Below are positions 51,217-63,658 of a DNA stretch of 64,000 bases, one piece after another. The number at the start of each line of letters is the position of its first letter. Within the stretch, counting starts at the first letter, position 1. The stretch is taken from positions 3,910,186-3,974,185 of the forward strand of contig OX442317.1 in NCBI GenBank assembly GCA_949358305.1, in the 5' to 3' direction. This DNA comes from Strigamia acuminata (lineage: Eukaryota > Arthropoda > Chilopoda > Geophilomorpha > Linotaeniidae). The position numbers and the translations under genes were made by a program. The notes under the pieces were generated by a model that saw only the letters and a list, made by a program, of their open reading frames with translations, was not told the DNA's origin and searched no databases.

Positions 51217-52929
51217 CATTCTGGTAACTTTTCGGCAAGTATTTCGTCTTTCAGTCGCTTATACTCTTCGTAATGAGATATCGACGTTCTGAAAATAAAT
51301 TATAATTTGCATTCTAAAAGAAAAGATTCAAAATTTAAGCACGCATACTCTAAGAAATCAAATGGCATATCACCAAATTGATCAACGCTCGCTATCATGC
51401 TAGAACTTTGAATCAACAGCAACTAAAACAAAACAAAAAATCACCTAAACCATCAATATTTTCCAAATAAATTTAAACCGACCAAATAAACAGCCCTTGT
51501 CTGAACATACAGTTTCTGTACATCAGCATCTGTAACAACATCATTTGTCTTGGTAACTGAAAAATACGTTTCCAGATATGCATGCAGCCACTTCAACACG
51601 AATTGTTTGTCGGGACACAATGAAAAATCCATAGTGTCCAGTCCTAAAACATAAATTACGATTAATGGAACATTACATTAATTAGAAATCTTTTTTACCA
51701 CCATATCTGAGAAAATGATAAGCAATGTCGTAAGCTTGCAATTCCATCCCACAGAATTCCCAATCAACAAACGTTATCTCACCTAAAAATGATTATTATT
51801 ACTAACGATGAACTTTACCGGTTTAAAAAACACAAAACCCGTGTCTGGATTCCAAACTATATTCTCGTGTTTAAAATCACCGTGACAAAACACATACTCA
51901 GAACCAACCGACGACACGTAATTCTTAACTAAATCGTATTCTTTCATCAACTCTGATTTAGTTGGAAGAAGCTTCTGAAACCTAAAAAATTAAACTTGAG
52001 AAATTCAGTGCAAAAACAATTGGCAATTTCTCCCTTTTACCTCTCGTTGTCTTCTAGGTTTGTCAAGGACTCGGGGAATGAAGGAACCAACGAGTCAAAA
52101 AAATCTTTCAGTTTACTTTTATGGCGCCCTCCTCGTATTGCGTGTAAAAGAGCCAACTGTTTCGCAATAAGCCTGATAGTTAATACAAATAAAACGTTTT
52201 AAAATTAATAAACAAATAAATATATAAATTATTATCAATTTATCACCTCCAATTGTCTTCCAATCTAACGGTGCTGCGTGTCATTACTTGACCCACCACA
52301 TACTCGTAGCAAAGTCCATTATTCAGATTTGCCAAAACCTTTGGCGCAAATCCATACTCGGCATGAACGACCTTTGAAAAGTTTCATTTCATTTCATTTT
52401 ATACGTTTATGTCAATGTTAATTCTGTACCTGCATAACTTTCGACTCGTGTTCCCGCGTAGTATACTCGTTGAATTTCATTTCCCGATATATCCTGCACA
52501 TAACTGCGTCCTTTTCATCATTTTCGGTTCGGTAACAAACTACCATGATGTTTAACAAACCAGCATCGGCCGAACGTGAGGTGCCCTTGAAATCAACCCG
52601 AATTAAAAACGTTTTGAGAAAAGAAAACCATAAAAGCACGCGTAAAAAAATATATTTACTTTAAAATGTATTTCTTGTTCGCTCCAGTCGGGTCTAATCA
52701 CCTGAAGAATTTTCTTGAGATCATTCTCCAATGTATCGCTGCACACAGTAATGTTTAACTTTGGTATTTCAGCGGCCATTCGTAATTGCGCATTGTTGAC
52801 AGTTCCTGTGTCGTCGTCTTGTTTTTCCTCCGTGTCGAAGTATAACTTTTGTATGATTTTTTGACTGGTAACTTGAGGACAAGTTTTGCTTTCTTGCAAC
52901 CACTGCGCTAAGCAACAACGTGCGTTCAT
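51217..52929 (-). CDS. Chimeric gene: TRAIP first-exon remnant fused to ethanolamine/choline kinase (EK4)
   Basis: From ATG 52929 the frame reads 50 TRAIP-derived residues (MNARCCLAQWLQESKTCPQ ... TVNNAQLR) and runs without a stop into the kinase start MAAEIPKLNITV at 52779. Relative to intact TRAIP (55369) the remnant has lost 75 nt and 12 nt, both multiples of three, removing RING cysteines and histidines, so a zinc-binding RING cannot form. The kinase part has the usual nine exons but the variant catalytic loop CHGDFKHENIVW and EITFVDWEFCGMELQAYDI, shared with EK6. Upstream sequence is TRAIP promoter. Translation could instead begin at 52779. Confidence 0.8.
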
Positions 52930-53450
52930 CTTTCTAGCTTGTAAGAGATTCTTTTCCCGGACTAACTATCGAAGAAATCATTAAACACATCTGAAAAGCA
53001 GCGCTATTTACAAACGGTTTTTGTTTTCACTCGATTGACTAGTCCAAGACCATGTGTCCAAGACCCATACCGTAACCCATAATTCATCACGGGATAGGAA
53101 ACCTTCAAGAAATAATAAATGTTTTTGCAAAAAAATAGAATTTCACCCATAATTGGAACAAAGAAAAGATTTATTCAGCTAAAGATTTAGATAAATTCTT
53201 TCGATGACATTTCTTTTAGACTGTAGTTGACTCGTCTCGCCCGAAGTGTCGCAGCAGGTATATAGTTTAAGCGCGAATTTTTTAAAAGAATTCACAAATA
53301 CAATTTTAAAAATTACGGAATTTTACTTTTAGACTTTCAAAAATTATAGTTTGGATATAAATCGGTGATTTTATATAAACCTCTGAACAAATAAACAATA
53401 ATTGGTGTTGTAAAATCGTTCTGTTTGTAGAAAACAATACTTATAATGAC
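52780..53450 (-). repeat. Duplicate of TRAIP 5' region and first exon
   Basis: Bases about 52930-53450 match 55380-55806 (upstream of TRAIP) almost throughout, and 52780-52929 matches the first exon minus two in-frame deletions. This places a TRAIP promoter copy in front of EK4. Confidence 0.85.
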
Positions 53451-53542
53451 TGAAGAAACCTGAAAATTCTTCTAAAAAATTTTAAATTTTAAATTTTAAG
53501 TTAATCAATCAATTCTACACTTCAAATAAACAAAAATATATT

Positions 53543-53960
53543 TGCAAGGTAGAGCCGATAGACGGTGGCAAGCTGCCCAGCAACACCTGTGCCATTTTAA
53601 AACGAGCTCCACTGAAACAAACATCAAGTCACTTTACGTAACGTCGGTACCGTACACAATCGCGCCAATAAATGACACCGCACAATATCGCAGAAAACAA
53701 GCACACGATCATTTCACATTGCGTCATTTAACTGTGCACAACCGCGCAGCCAAACCGGTTACCCAAAATTCAGTAATCCAACTAAAGTTCCAAAATCGTT
53801 CGCTCGACTTCTCGACACTTAAAACGATCCACACTGGCCGCACCATTGAAATTCAGTCCATGACAACGACTACTGACCACCGTTCACACAGGCTTATTCA
53901 TAAACCCAAATCGTGGATACCAAATGTTGGGTTTTAGGCCCACACAAGGGCAAATAATTA
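53543..53960 (-). mobile_element. Ty3-like leader fragment
   Basis: Shares the leader of 44700-45135 and 56270-56685, with internal deletions. The plus-strand frame through it (MQGRADRRWQ) is not a gene. Confidence 0.5.
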
Positions 53961-54215
53961 GCAAACTGGATGATTAAAATCATTTCAAATATTTCAACTT
54001 TGAAAAAAAAGAATTCATTTTTAATATCGATTGTACAAGTAATAATAATAATAATAGTAATAATATAGAATGAGAAGAAATAGATCGTAATAAAAAATAA
54101 AAAATATTAATCTAGCGTCACATAATCGTCTAATGAACCTAACTTAGGCACCTTTGATTTGGAAAATGGAAAAGGGGTTTCGTATGAACAACCACCTAAG
54201 CCATTAAAATGAAAA

Positions 54216-55369
54216 TTACTCGTCTTCACTCTTCAGCCTCATTGGCATAGATGAATCTGACAAATGCCTCTTAGATGTCATCGATATACGAATTCGCACA
54301 ACACGATTATTGCGTTTATTAACCACATTTGGCGATTTGTCAAGCAAAATCTAACAACATAAAAGATATATAATTTCTCTGTATACAAAAATGTTTAAAA
54401 TATACCTCGGGTGACAGTTCAATCCAATCTTCGGCGTTTGAATGTCTCCCGCTGTCCAGTTGAGCGCACCTTGTGTTCAATGACCTTTTGTTGTAATTTT
54501 CTGTACTCTTTTTGCGCAATTTCGATCTCCTGTTTTAATTTTCGTCTTTCTTCGTCTGATTTAATCAGTTCCCTGTTAAAAAAAATTTAAATAAATAATT
54601 AAGAGATTTTTTATTTTATTTTTTTTAAAATTTAAATTAGAATTTGGTCACAATACTCACCGTCTAACCTCTTCAACTTGTGGTTTTTCTCGACATTTCT
54701 CGATTACATCTTCGACATCTTTAGTTGCATTTTCCATTATCATTTTCAAGCTAGAAATTCCAAATTATTACAACAAATTCAATAAAATAAAAATTGATTC
54801 TCGATTTTTATATTAAAACTAAAAATATACTTCTGGAAACTCATAAATTTCTTTCTCAATTCAGCCAACTCAGATTTCATAAACGTATTATCAACGCGAA
54901 GTGTGTGCGTATTTTTCAGCTCTCTTTTAAGCACAGACTGGATGCTTTGCTTCTCCGAATCTAGAACCCTAAAATACAAAAAAATGAAATTAAATTTATT
55001 ATATTTGAAAAACACAACAAACTTTTTGATTATTTACCGAATCTTGTCCTCAAAATCGGTAATTTTCTTCATCAATTCGACTTTTTCTTTATTACTAGCT
55101 GCCAAACTAGCTTTGCAACTTTCAACTTGGTTTAGTAATTGCGCATTGTTGACAGTTCCACTGTCATCGTCTTGTTTTTCGTCCGTGTCGAAGGATAACT
55201 TTTGTATGATGTTATGACTGCTAACTTTGAGTCGACATTGTGGACATGTTTCGCTTTGCTGCAACCACTGCGCTAAGCAAGTTGCATGAAATATATGTCC
55301 GCAAAACGTTGCTGCTATATCCTGAATGAAATCAAATAAATCGGAACATATAGAACAACGTGCGTTCAT
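54216..55369 (-). CDS. TRAIP: TRAIP-like RING E3 ubiquitin ligase
   Basis: Replisome-associated E3 ligase (TRAF-interacting protein; nopo in flies) acting in replication-stress and interstrand crosslink responses. Starts MNARCSICSDLF; C3HC4 RING complete (CSIC, CGHIFH, C, CPQC), then a coiled coil over exons ending FEDKIR, KFMSFQK and EVRR. The frame meets a TGA after KRRRLD near 54450. A one-base shift would restore NAEDWIELSPE joined to ILLDKSPNVV and the end RLKSEDE at 54216. Either the protein is short or there is a frameshift here. The C-terminal PIP-box of vertebrate TRAIP was not seen. Confidence 0.82.
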
Positions 55370-56024
55370 CTTTCTAGCTTTAAAGAGATTTTTTTCCCGG
55401 ACTAACTATCGAACAAATCATTAAACACATCTGAAAAGCAGCGCCATTTACAAACGGTTTTGTTCTCACTCGATTGACTAGTCCAAGACCCATACCGTAA
55501 CCCATAATTCATGACGGGATAGGAAACCTTCAAGAAATAATTAATGTTTTTGCAAAAAAATAGAATTTCACCCATAATTAAAACAAAGAAAAGATTTATT
55601 CGGCTAAAGATTTAGATAAATTCTTTCGATCACATTTCTTTTAGAGTGTAGTTGACTCGTCTCGCCCGAAGTGTCGCAGCAGTGCTGTACAGTAAAGCGC
55701 GAATTTTTTAAAAGAATTCACAAATACAATTTTAAAAATTACGGAATCTTACTTTTAGACTTTCAAAAATTATAGTTTCGATATAAATCGGTGATTTTAA
55801 ATAAACCTCTTGCTGGATTATCAACCATTCCCAGTTACACAACGAGCAATAAAAAAAGAATTAGACGGTAATCATTTCACATTCCACATTTCACACTTCT
55901 CACGTCTAGAATGTGTGGTGAAATTCAAGAGTAGCCAAAAGTTGCGCGATCCTCGCACCACTGGATCAACAATAGCACTGTCCATTTCGGCTTTTGTCGC
56001 GAAACCACAGCGTTGCACCGAAGG

Positions 56025-56357
56025 TCAGATATACTTCTCAATTGTCTCTGTCGCCTGGTGCAGTTTGGCGCCGAATTTCTGCCTTGCCATGTACGGTGCA
56101 TCAACGTTGGTATAATGTGTGTCCACTGCCTCTAAAATCACATGCAAACTCAACTTTGCCACCTCTTTGGGATGCACTAACCGCTTGATGCGATCGTACA
56201 TTGTCGTCCCCACCACAGTCAAAAGAAGTGGCACTTGAATTGCCTCCACCACATCGTTCAGCAACACGAACTGTCCAAACATCTCTTTCCAGAAGAGCCA
56301 CTCTTGCAAGGTACGGCCGATAAACGGTGGCAAGCTGCCCAGCAACACCTGAGCCAT
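56025..56357 (-). mobile_element. Ty3/Gypsy-like gag fragment
   Basis: Starts MAQVLLGSLPPFIGRTLQEW and continues about 110 aa with the capsid-like pattern LLLTVVGTTMYDRIK and LVHPKEVAKLSL seen in arthropod Ty3/Gypsy Gag proteins. It follows the LTR at 56686-57021 and a leader. Ends abruptly; no protease or polymerase follows, so it is a dead fragment. Confidence 0.6.
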
Positions 56358-56685
56358 CTTAAAACAAGCTCCAACTCAGTTCAAATTCGAAAATGCTACT
56401 AACAAATGTCACTGAAACACACACCAAGTCATTTTACGTAGCGTCAATACCGCACACGATCGTTTCAGGTTGCGTCATTAACTGTGCACAACCGCGCAGC
56501 CAAACCGGCTACACAAAATCCAGTAATCCAACTAAAGTTCCAAAATCGTTCGCTCGACTTCTCGACACTTAAAACGATCCACACAATCCAAACACTGACC
56601 GCACTATTGAAATTCAGTCCATGACAACGACTACTGACCACCGTTCACACAGGCTTGTTCGTAAACCCAATTCGTGGATAACAAA

Positions 56686-57021
56686 TGTTGGTTTTTAGGC
56701 CCACACAAGGGCAAATAATTAACAAGACTTCGTTCACTCAAAATTCACACACTAAGCTTACTACTCATTTATTCACATCACATAAGTTACAACTCATTAC
56801 AATTTAAATAGGCATAAATACAAATTATTGTCAATAGCTATACGAAATTCAACAAAATAGTGAAAAAAACCACAACACTTTGGCACATTATTTGAAAAGC
56901 AAAGTCTCTTAAGCCATAATATATACTGTATGAACAATACCTGCAGTCATGAAAATTTCCTTTGCTTAGCTTTGTCAAAATCACTTGTAAAACGAGCATT
57001 TTTTTTAACTTGTCAGTGACA
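56686..57021 (-). mobile_element. LTR of a Ty3/Gypsy-like element, second copy
   Basis: 336 bp with the same TGTCACTGACAAG start and a near-identical end to 45136-45451. It lies 48 bp past the stop of EK5, the same position relative to the kinase as the LTR by EK3. Confidence 0.65.
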
Positions 57022-57069
57022 AGTGTGTTAGGTAAATAAGCATTTATTTTTTCAAAAATACATTGGGCT

Positions 57070-58650
57070 TCATTCTGGTAACTTTTCGGCAAGTATTTCT
57101 TCTTTCAGTCGCTTATACTCTTCGTAATGAGTTATCGACATTCTAAAAAAAAATTAATTATGAAATTGCATTCTAAAAGAAAAGATTCAGAATTTAGGTC
57201 TGCATACTCTAAGAAATCAAGTGGCATGTTATCAAATTTATCAACGCTCGCAATGATGCCAGCACTTTGAATCAACAGCAACTAAAACAAAATAAAAATA
57301 AAAATAACCTAAACTATCAATATTTGCCAAATAAATTTAAACCGACCAAATAATGGGCCCTTGTTTGAACATACAATTTCTGTACATCAGCATCTGTAAC
57401 AACATCATTTGGCTTGGCAACTGAAAAATACGTTTCCAGATAAGCATGCAGCCACTTCAACGCAAATTGTTTGTCGGGAGACAATGAAAAATCCATATTG
57501 TCCACTCCTAAAACATAAATTACGATTAACGGAACATTACATTAATTAGAATACTTGTTTACCAGAATATCTGAGAAAATGATAAGCAATTTCATAAGCT
57601 TGCCATCCCATTCCACAGCTTTCCCAATCGACAAATGTTATCTCACCTAAAAATGTTCACATTAACAAATGAACTTTCTCGTTTACAAAAACACAAACCC
57701 GTGTCTGGATTCCAAACCATATTCTCTGGTCTAGTGTCACCGTGGCAGAACACATACTCAGAACCAACAGACGATACGTGACATTTAACTAAATCATACT
57801 CTTGCATCAAAACTGATTTATTTGGAAGACATTTTTGAAACCTATAAAAATTAAACATCGGAAATGTAGAGCAAGAACAATTGGAAATTTCTCCGTTTTA
57901 CTTCTCGTTGTCTTCTGGATTTGTTAAAGACTCTGGGAAAGACATCAAAAGCGAACTAAAGAATTCTTCCAATTTACTTCTGTGCTTCATCCCACGTATG
58001 GTGTGTAAGAGAGCCAACTGTTTCGCAATAAGTCTATGACAGTTAATGTACATAAAACGTTTTAAAACTATACAATAAATAAACAAATAAATATATAAAT
58101 AATTTTCAATTTATCACCTCCAATTTTCTTCCAATCTAACAGTGCTGCGTGTCATTACTTGACCCACCACATACTCGTAGCAAAGTCCATTATTCAGATT
58201 TGCCACAACGTTTGGCGCAAATCCGTACTGGGCATGAACGATCTTGGAAAAATTTTGTTTCATTTCATTTTATAAGTTTGTGTCAATGTTAATTCTGTAC
58301 CTGCATAACTTTCGACTCGTATTCCCGCGTAGAAAACTCGTTGAATTTCATTTCCCGATATGTCCTGCACATAACTGCGTCCTTTTCATCATTTTTGGTT
58401 CGGTAACAAGCTACCATGTTGTTTAACAAACCAGCATCGGCCGAACGTGAGGTGCCCTTTAAATCAACCAAAATTAAAAATTTTTTCAGAAAAGAAAACC
58501 ACAAAACACTCGTAAAAAAAAAATATTTACTTTGAAATGTATTTCTTGTTCGCTCCAGTCGGGTCTAATCACCTGAAGAATTTTCTTGAGATCATTCTCC
58601 AATGTATCGCTACACACAGTGATGTCTAAGTCAGGAGTTTCTGTGGCCAT
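57070..58650 (-). CDS. Ethanolamine/choline kinase-like, EK5
   Basis: Nine exons as in EK1. Starts MATETPDLDITVCSDTLEND. Carries CHGDTRPENMVW, FVDWESCGMGWQAYEI (Cys to Ser change in the metal-site loop) and VDNMDFSLSPDKQFALKW. Closest to EK3 in coding, intron and 3' flank. Lies upstream of the TRAIP gene in the array, same strand. Frame intact as far as read. Confidence 0.87.
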
Positions 58651-59114
58651 GTTAACTCATCCGAATCCGAAGTACAAGTCAATTATAGTACACATCAGTG
58701 TTCTGATCATATTTGTTATTTTTTATTGTCACGTGTCTTTATGTAACTATTGTGCATTATAATGTTACACAACGAGCAATAAAAAAGGAATTAGGCGATA
58801 ATCATTTCTCATTTCCCATTTCACATTTCTCACGTCTAGAATGTGTGGTGAAGTTCAGGGGTAGTCAAAAGTTGTGACAAATGCAATGGATTTCAATAGC
58901 ACACAGAGTATTTCTGTGTGCCCTTTTCTACACTTCAAATAAACAAATGGGTATTTAATATGCGAATACACGCGTATATGTAATTCAGCAGGAATAGGAA
59001 TCATTCTGGTCGTAAGTAGCTTATGAGAGACACACTTCTTGAATGTTAACTAACTCGAGCTACAGGATACTGTAAATTTCAATTTACGGTGGCAGCAATA
59101 GGCAATTATTTTTT

Positions 59115-59272
59115 TTACTTTGGTACATTTTTCGAAAATCAAAGTCTATTGACCCATAATATATATGAACAATATCTGCAGCAGTGGTCATGAAAATTTC
59201 CTTTGCTTAGCTTTGTCAAACTCAGTTGTAAAACGAGCATTTTTTTTAACTTGTCAGTGACAAGTGTTTTAG
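59115..59272 (-). mobile_element. Partial LTR downstream of EK6
   Basis: Carries the 5' half of the LTR seen at 45136-45451 and 56686-57021 (from TGTCACTGACAAG). A 13-bp perfect stem (GTGAGTCGTGTGA, 59279-59291 with 59299-59311) lies between it and EK6. Confidence 0.5.
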
Positions 59273-59430
59273 GTGTTTGTGAGTCGTGTGACACGTTTTC
59301 ACACGACTCACTAGTGAAACTGCAGAGGTAATTTTCTGTTATGACAAATCGAGCAATATCATTCATTTTTCCGTTGCGTTTTCTACAATAACTCGGAAAA
59401 TAAGCATTTATTTTTAAAATACATTGGGCT

Positions 59431-60974
59431 TCATTCTGGTAACTTTTCGGCAAGTATTTCTTCTTTTAGTCGCTTATACTCTTCGTAATGAGATATCGAC
59501 ATTCTGAAAATAAATTATAATTTGCATTCTAAAAGAAAAGATTCAAAATTTAGATCTGCCTACTTTAAGAAATCAAATGGCATGTCACCAAATTGATCAA
59601 CGCTCGCAATGATGCCAGAACTTTGAATCAACAGCAACTAAAACAAAATAAAAATCACCTAAACCATCAATATTTGCCAAACAAATTTAAACCGACCAAA
59701 TAATGAGCCCTTGTTTGAACATACAGTTTCTGTACATCAGCATCTGTAACAACATCATTTGGCTTGGTAACTGAAAAATACGTTTCCAGATATGCATGCA
59801 GCCACTTCAACACGAATTGTTTGTCGGGACACAATGAAAAATCCATATTGTCCAGCCCTAAAACATAAATTACGATTAATGGAACATTACATTAATTAGA
59901 AATCTTGTTTACCACCAAATCTGAGGAAATGATAAGCAATTTCGTAAGCTTGCAATTCCATCCCACAGAATTCCCAATCAACAAACGTTATCTCACCTAA
60001 AAATGATTATTATTACTAACGATGAACTTTATCGGTTTAAAAAACACAAAACCCGTGTCTGGATTCCAAACTACATTCTCGTGTTTAAAATCACCGTGAC
60101 AAAACACATACTCAGAACCAACCGACGACACGTGATTCTTAACTAAATCGTACTCTTTCATCAACTCTGATTTAGTTGGAAGAAGCTTCTGAAACCTAAA
60201 AAATTAAACTTGAGAAATTTAGTGCAAAAACAATTGGCAATTTCTCCCTTTTACCTCTCGTTGTCTTCTGGGTTTGTCAAGGACTCGGGGAATGAAGGGA
60301 CCAACGAGTCAAAAAAATCTTTCAGTTTACTTTTATGGCGCCCTCCTCGTATTGCGTGTAAAAGAGCCAACTGTTTCGCAATAAGCCTGATAGTTAATAC
60401 AAATAAATAAACAAATAAATATATAAATTATTATCAATTTATCACCTCCAATTGTCTTCCAATCTAACGGTGCTGCGTGTCAGTACTTGACCCACCACAT
60501 ACTCGTAGCAAAGTCCGTTATTCAGATTTGCCACAACGTTTGGCGCAAATCCGTACTGGGCATGAACGATCTTTGAAAAGTTTCATTTCATTTTATACGT
60601 TTATGTCAATGTTAATTCCGTACCTGCATAACTTCCGACTCGTGTTCCCGCGTAGAATACTCGTTGAATTTCATTTCCCGATATGCCCTGCACATAACTG
60701 CGTCCTTTTCATCATTTTCGGTTCGGTAACAAGCTACCATAATGTTTAACAAACCAGCATCGGCCGAACGTGAGGTGCCCTTGAAATCAACCCGAATTAA
60801 AAACGTTTTGAGAAAAGAAAACCATAAAAGCACGCGTAAAAAAAATATATTTACTTTAAAATGTATTTCTTGTTCGCTCCAGTCGGGTCTAATCACCCGA
60901 AGAATTTTCTTGAGATCATTCTCCAATGTATCGCTGGACACAGTGATGTTTAACTTGGGTATTTCAGCGGCCAT
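59431..60974 (-). CDS. Ethanolamine/choline kinase-like, EK6
   Basis: Nine exons as in EK1. Starts MAAEIPKLNITVSSDTLEND. Belongs with EK4 in the variant group: catalytic loop CHGDFKHENVVW and FVDWEFCGMELQAYEI. Since EK4 begins with the same MAAEIPKLN block, EK6 or its ancestor is the probable donor of the kinase part of the TRAIP chimera. The 5' flank lacks TRAIP sequence, so this copy starts at its own ATG. Confidence 0.87.
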
Positions 60975-61208
60975 TCGAACTCAAACGAGATGCAAACTGC
61001 AAATCAATCATTGTGTGTTATCTTTTATTGTCAGGTGTCTTTATCTAACTAACTGTGAAATGTGATGTCACACAACGAGCAATATAAAAACGATATACTC
61101 CATATCAGCAATTATAAGCCGCGGATATTATTTCAAACCAACTAAAACACTTGTCCCACGACTTTTTTGTCTGCAACTTTTTGAAGAAAAATACCATAAC
61201 ATCACGTG

Positions 61209-62170
61209 TAAAAATTATTAATTCATCTTAAAATGTATTTCTTGTTTACGCCAGTCAGATCTAATCTCCTCAAGAATTATCTTGAGATCATTTTCCAGTG
61301 GATCGCTGCGCACAGAATTGTTTAACTCGGGTATTTCAGTGGAAATTTTAACTCAACCAAGGTACTCTGCTGTCTGGATGCACGGATTCAAACGTAGTGC
61401 ATATTTGTGTTGTAGTCATGTTTTAATCCTTTTTTCACGTGTCTAACCATCAGCGATTAGTGGAATAATGACGAATAAGTGCATCCAATCGCGGGATCCT
61501 GGTTACCAGGATCCCAGGAGTCCCGCTATCAAAAGTTTCAATATATTCGGCGCAAATCCGTACAAATAATGAACCATCTGCGAAATAAAACATTTAATTC
61601 ACATGTGTGCTGCCCACAAAACATTGATGCTTCACTGTAATACATCACTGCAACTTACAACTTTCTCATTCTTCTTTATTTCTGTCTCTAAATAGTTAAT
61701 CAAATAGTTAATCAAAAATCACGTTTGATGGCGCTATTAAAATGACGAACTGTGCTGATAAATTGCTGCTCTCTTTAACATTAATTGATACTCCATATTT
61801 ATTTTGAACGTGTTAACACAAACAAAACCGCCCAAAATATAGCAATAAACGTGAGAAATTGTGAAATTGCCAAACTTGCCTTTATAATGGTCGTTTCGTG
61901 TTTTCGAGAAAGGAACTCGGCTATTTTTATCTCACGATAAATTCCGCACACGACCGCATCCGCATCCTTCTTGCCATCGCTTCGGTAACAAATCACCATT
62001 TTATTCAATATACCAAACTCGGATAAACGTCCGGTACCCTCGACAATTTAAATCAAAACATAAAAAAAATAAAAATAAAAATAAAACTTATTTTCAAGTA
62101 CTTTAAAATGTTTTTCCTGCTCATTTCGCCCAAAGAATTTCCCTAACATCAACCTCGACGAGTCATGATA
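61209..62170 (-). pseudogene. Decayed ethanolamine kinase exon remnants
   Basis: Three relics: 61209-61336 resembles kinase exon 1 (STEIPELNNSVRSDPLEND) but its ATG is ATT and its donor is lost; about 61545-61590 resembles exon 3 (VHYLYGFAPN); 61800-62170 holds an exon 2-like ORF (ILNKMVICYRSDGKKDADAV) and a scrap of exon 1. No catalytic exons found. These mark at least one, probably two, dead copies at the edge of the array. A short hairpin GGGATCCTGG/CCAGGATCCC lies at about 61493-61515. Confidence 0.65.
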
Positions 62171-62765
62171 AAACCTAAATAAATGAAATAATAATGGTGA
62201 CATTTGTTTGTTTTTAATTCCCAGTGATCCCTTTATACAATTAAATTCATTTATTACATAATCAAGGCTTTTCTAGACATTAGCAGCCCCAGATAAATTT
62301 ATTTTCGATGTTTTTCCTCGTGTTTGTGCCAATTTTTCGTTAAAAAATGTACAAAAAAATCACACATCTCGTTATGACGCAACTAAAAGAAATTTAAAAA
62401 AATATTACCGTAAAGTAAATCTAATCTTATCTATTCTTGATGCAGCCGACGTGAGCTGGAAATCAGTGCTCAAAGAATATTAGATAACATTGCATTTACC
62501 TCAATCAATTTTTTAAAAAAAAAAAAAACATTTATTTGTTTCACGGGTTACGTCAATTGAACTTTCAATCCTTTAAGTGAAAGATAAATTTATTTCAGCG
62601 CAACTTTACAATTTACGTCCCATCAAAAGAATAAACTGTCGTTTATAAGTCACTCTCGTTGTGATTGGCGACGCGCCGGGACGACCAACAGCTTCGAGCA
62701 GACTAAATTCAACAAATATCGCATTAAATATTCGATAATTTAAAATAAAAATCATCAAAATTTAA
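62171..62765. other. AT-rich intergenic region
   Basis: Between kinase relics and the methyltransferase stop. No ORF, RNA gene or repeat recognised. Confidence 0.4.
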
Positions 62766-63658
62766 TTACTCGGACTCGAATTCCTTCATTATTTTATCCC
62801 CGCCGACGGGGTCTTGTTTGAGAAGTTTAGCGATTCCCGAATACGTCTTCACGCGGTTCACGATGTACGATATCGGCACCTCCTCTTCGGTTATCACCGA
62901 CTCATCCCTTGAAAAACCAAACAAAACTAAACACTAAATCATAATTCCAAGCATTATTCTACCTAACATTCATCCTGTAAGGTAAATTCACGGATCTATA
63001 GAGGTAATCGTGAGTGAGGGACGATTCGTCCCAATAAGATTTTGTGTTTTCCTTCAACTGCAAAAACAATTTTTGCGATTTTTCCTCGCAGCCTTTGATT
63101 TCGATGACCGGGGTTCCACGAACAAGAGCCAAAACTCCTCTGGACACCAACAACCGATCCGCTTCTTCGCAGAATTTATCGATTTCGAACCAGTGCGCCG
63201 CATTCACGGCCGTCACCAATTGCAAACTGTTGTCCGGTAATGGAATGTTGTCGTAACTTCCAACTCTGTAAATTAGAATTTAAAATAAATTATAAAATGA
63301 AGAAAAAATAAATTAATTTTAATTAGACCTCACTTAAACTCGACATTAAATGGTTTGTCGTTCCCGACGGCGGCGATTTGCTCGGGACTGATGTCGATTC
63401 CAATCACTTTCTTTAATATGTGGCCGATGGGTTTCGTGCTTTGGCCGGACCCGCATCCGACGTCCACTCCCACGCACTCGGTCACGTCAAACTAAATAAT
63501 TATAAAATTAAAATAATATTCAAATTTCTTCGACCCGGTAATTAATCTACCGCTTCTTCCAGAAACGTTACAATTCTTTGTACGATTTGGATCGGCAATT
63601 CGCTCCGATATTTCTTGTACTCTTTTGCGTGTTCGCTGTCTTCGAAGTAACGCTTCAT
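62766..63658 (-). CDS. Class I SAM-dependent methyltransferase
   Basis: Four exons, about 245 aa. Starts MKRYFEDSEHAKEYKKYRSE, the N-terminal F.D..HA..Y..YR pattern of the crg1/DDB_G0268948-like group. SAM-binding motif I is VDVGCGSGQS and the acidic post-motif is VIGIDISPEQ; NAAHWFEIDKF follows. In this group small carboxylic acids are methylated in some fungi and arthropods (juvenile-hormone acid methyltransferase is a relative); the substrate here is unknown. Ends MKEFESE. No membrane segment. Confidence 0.8.

Noticed and set aside
40286-60974. Reading the HGDxxxxN kinases as bacterial aminoglycoside phosphotransferases acquired by transfer
   Set aside because: They have many short introns, and the SLSPD, LKWLRAYLE and FVDWE blocks fit animal choline/ethanolamine kinases.
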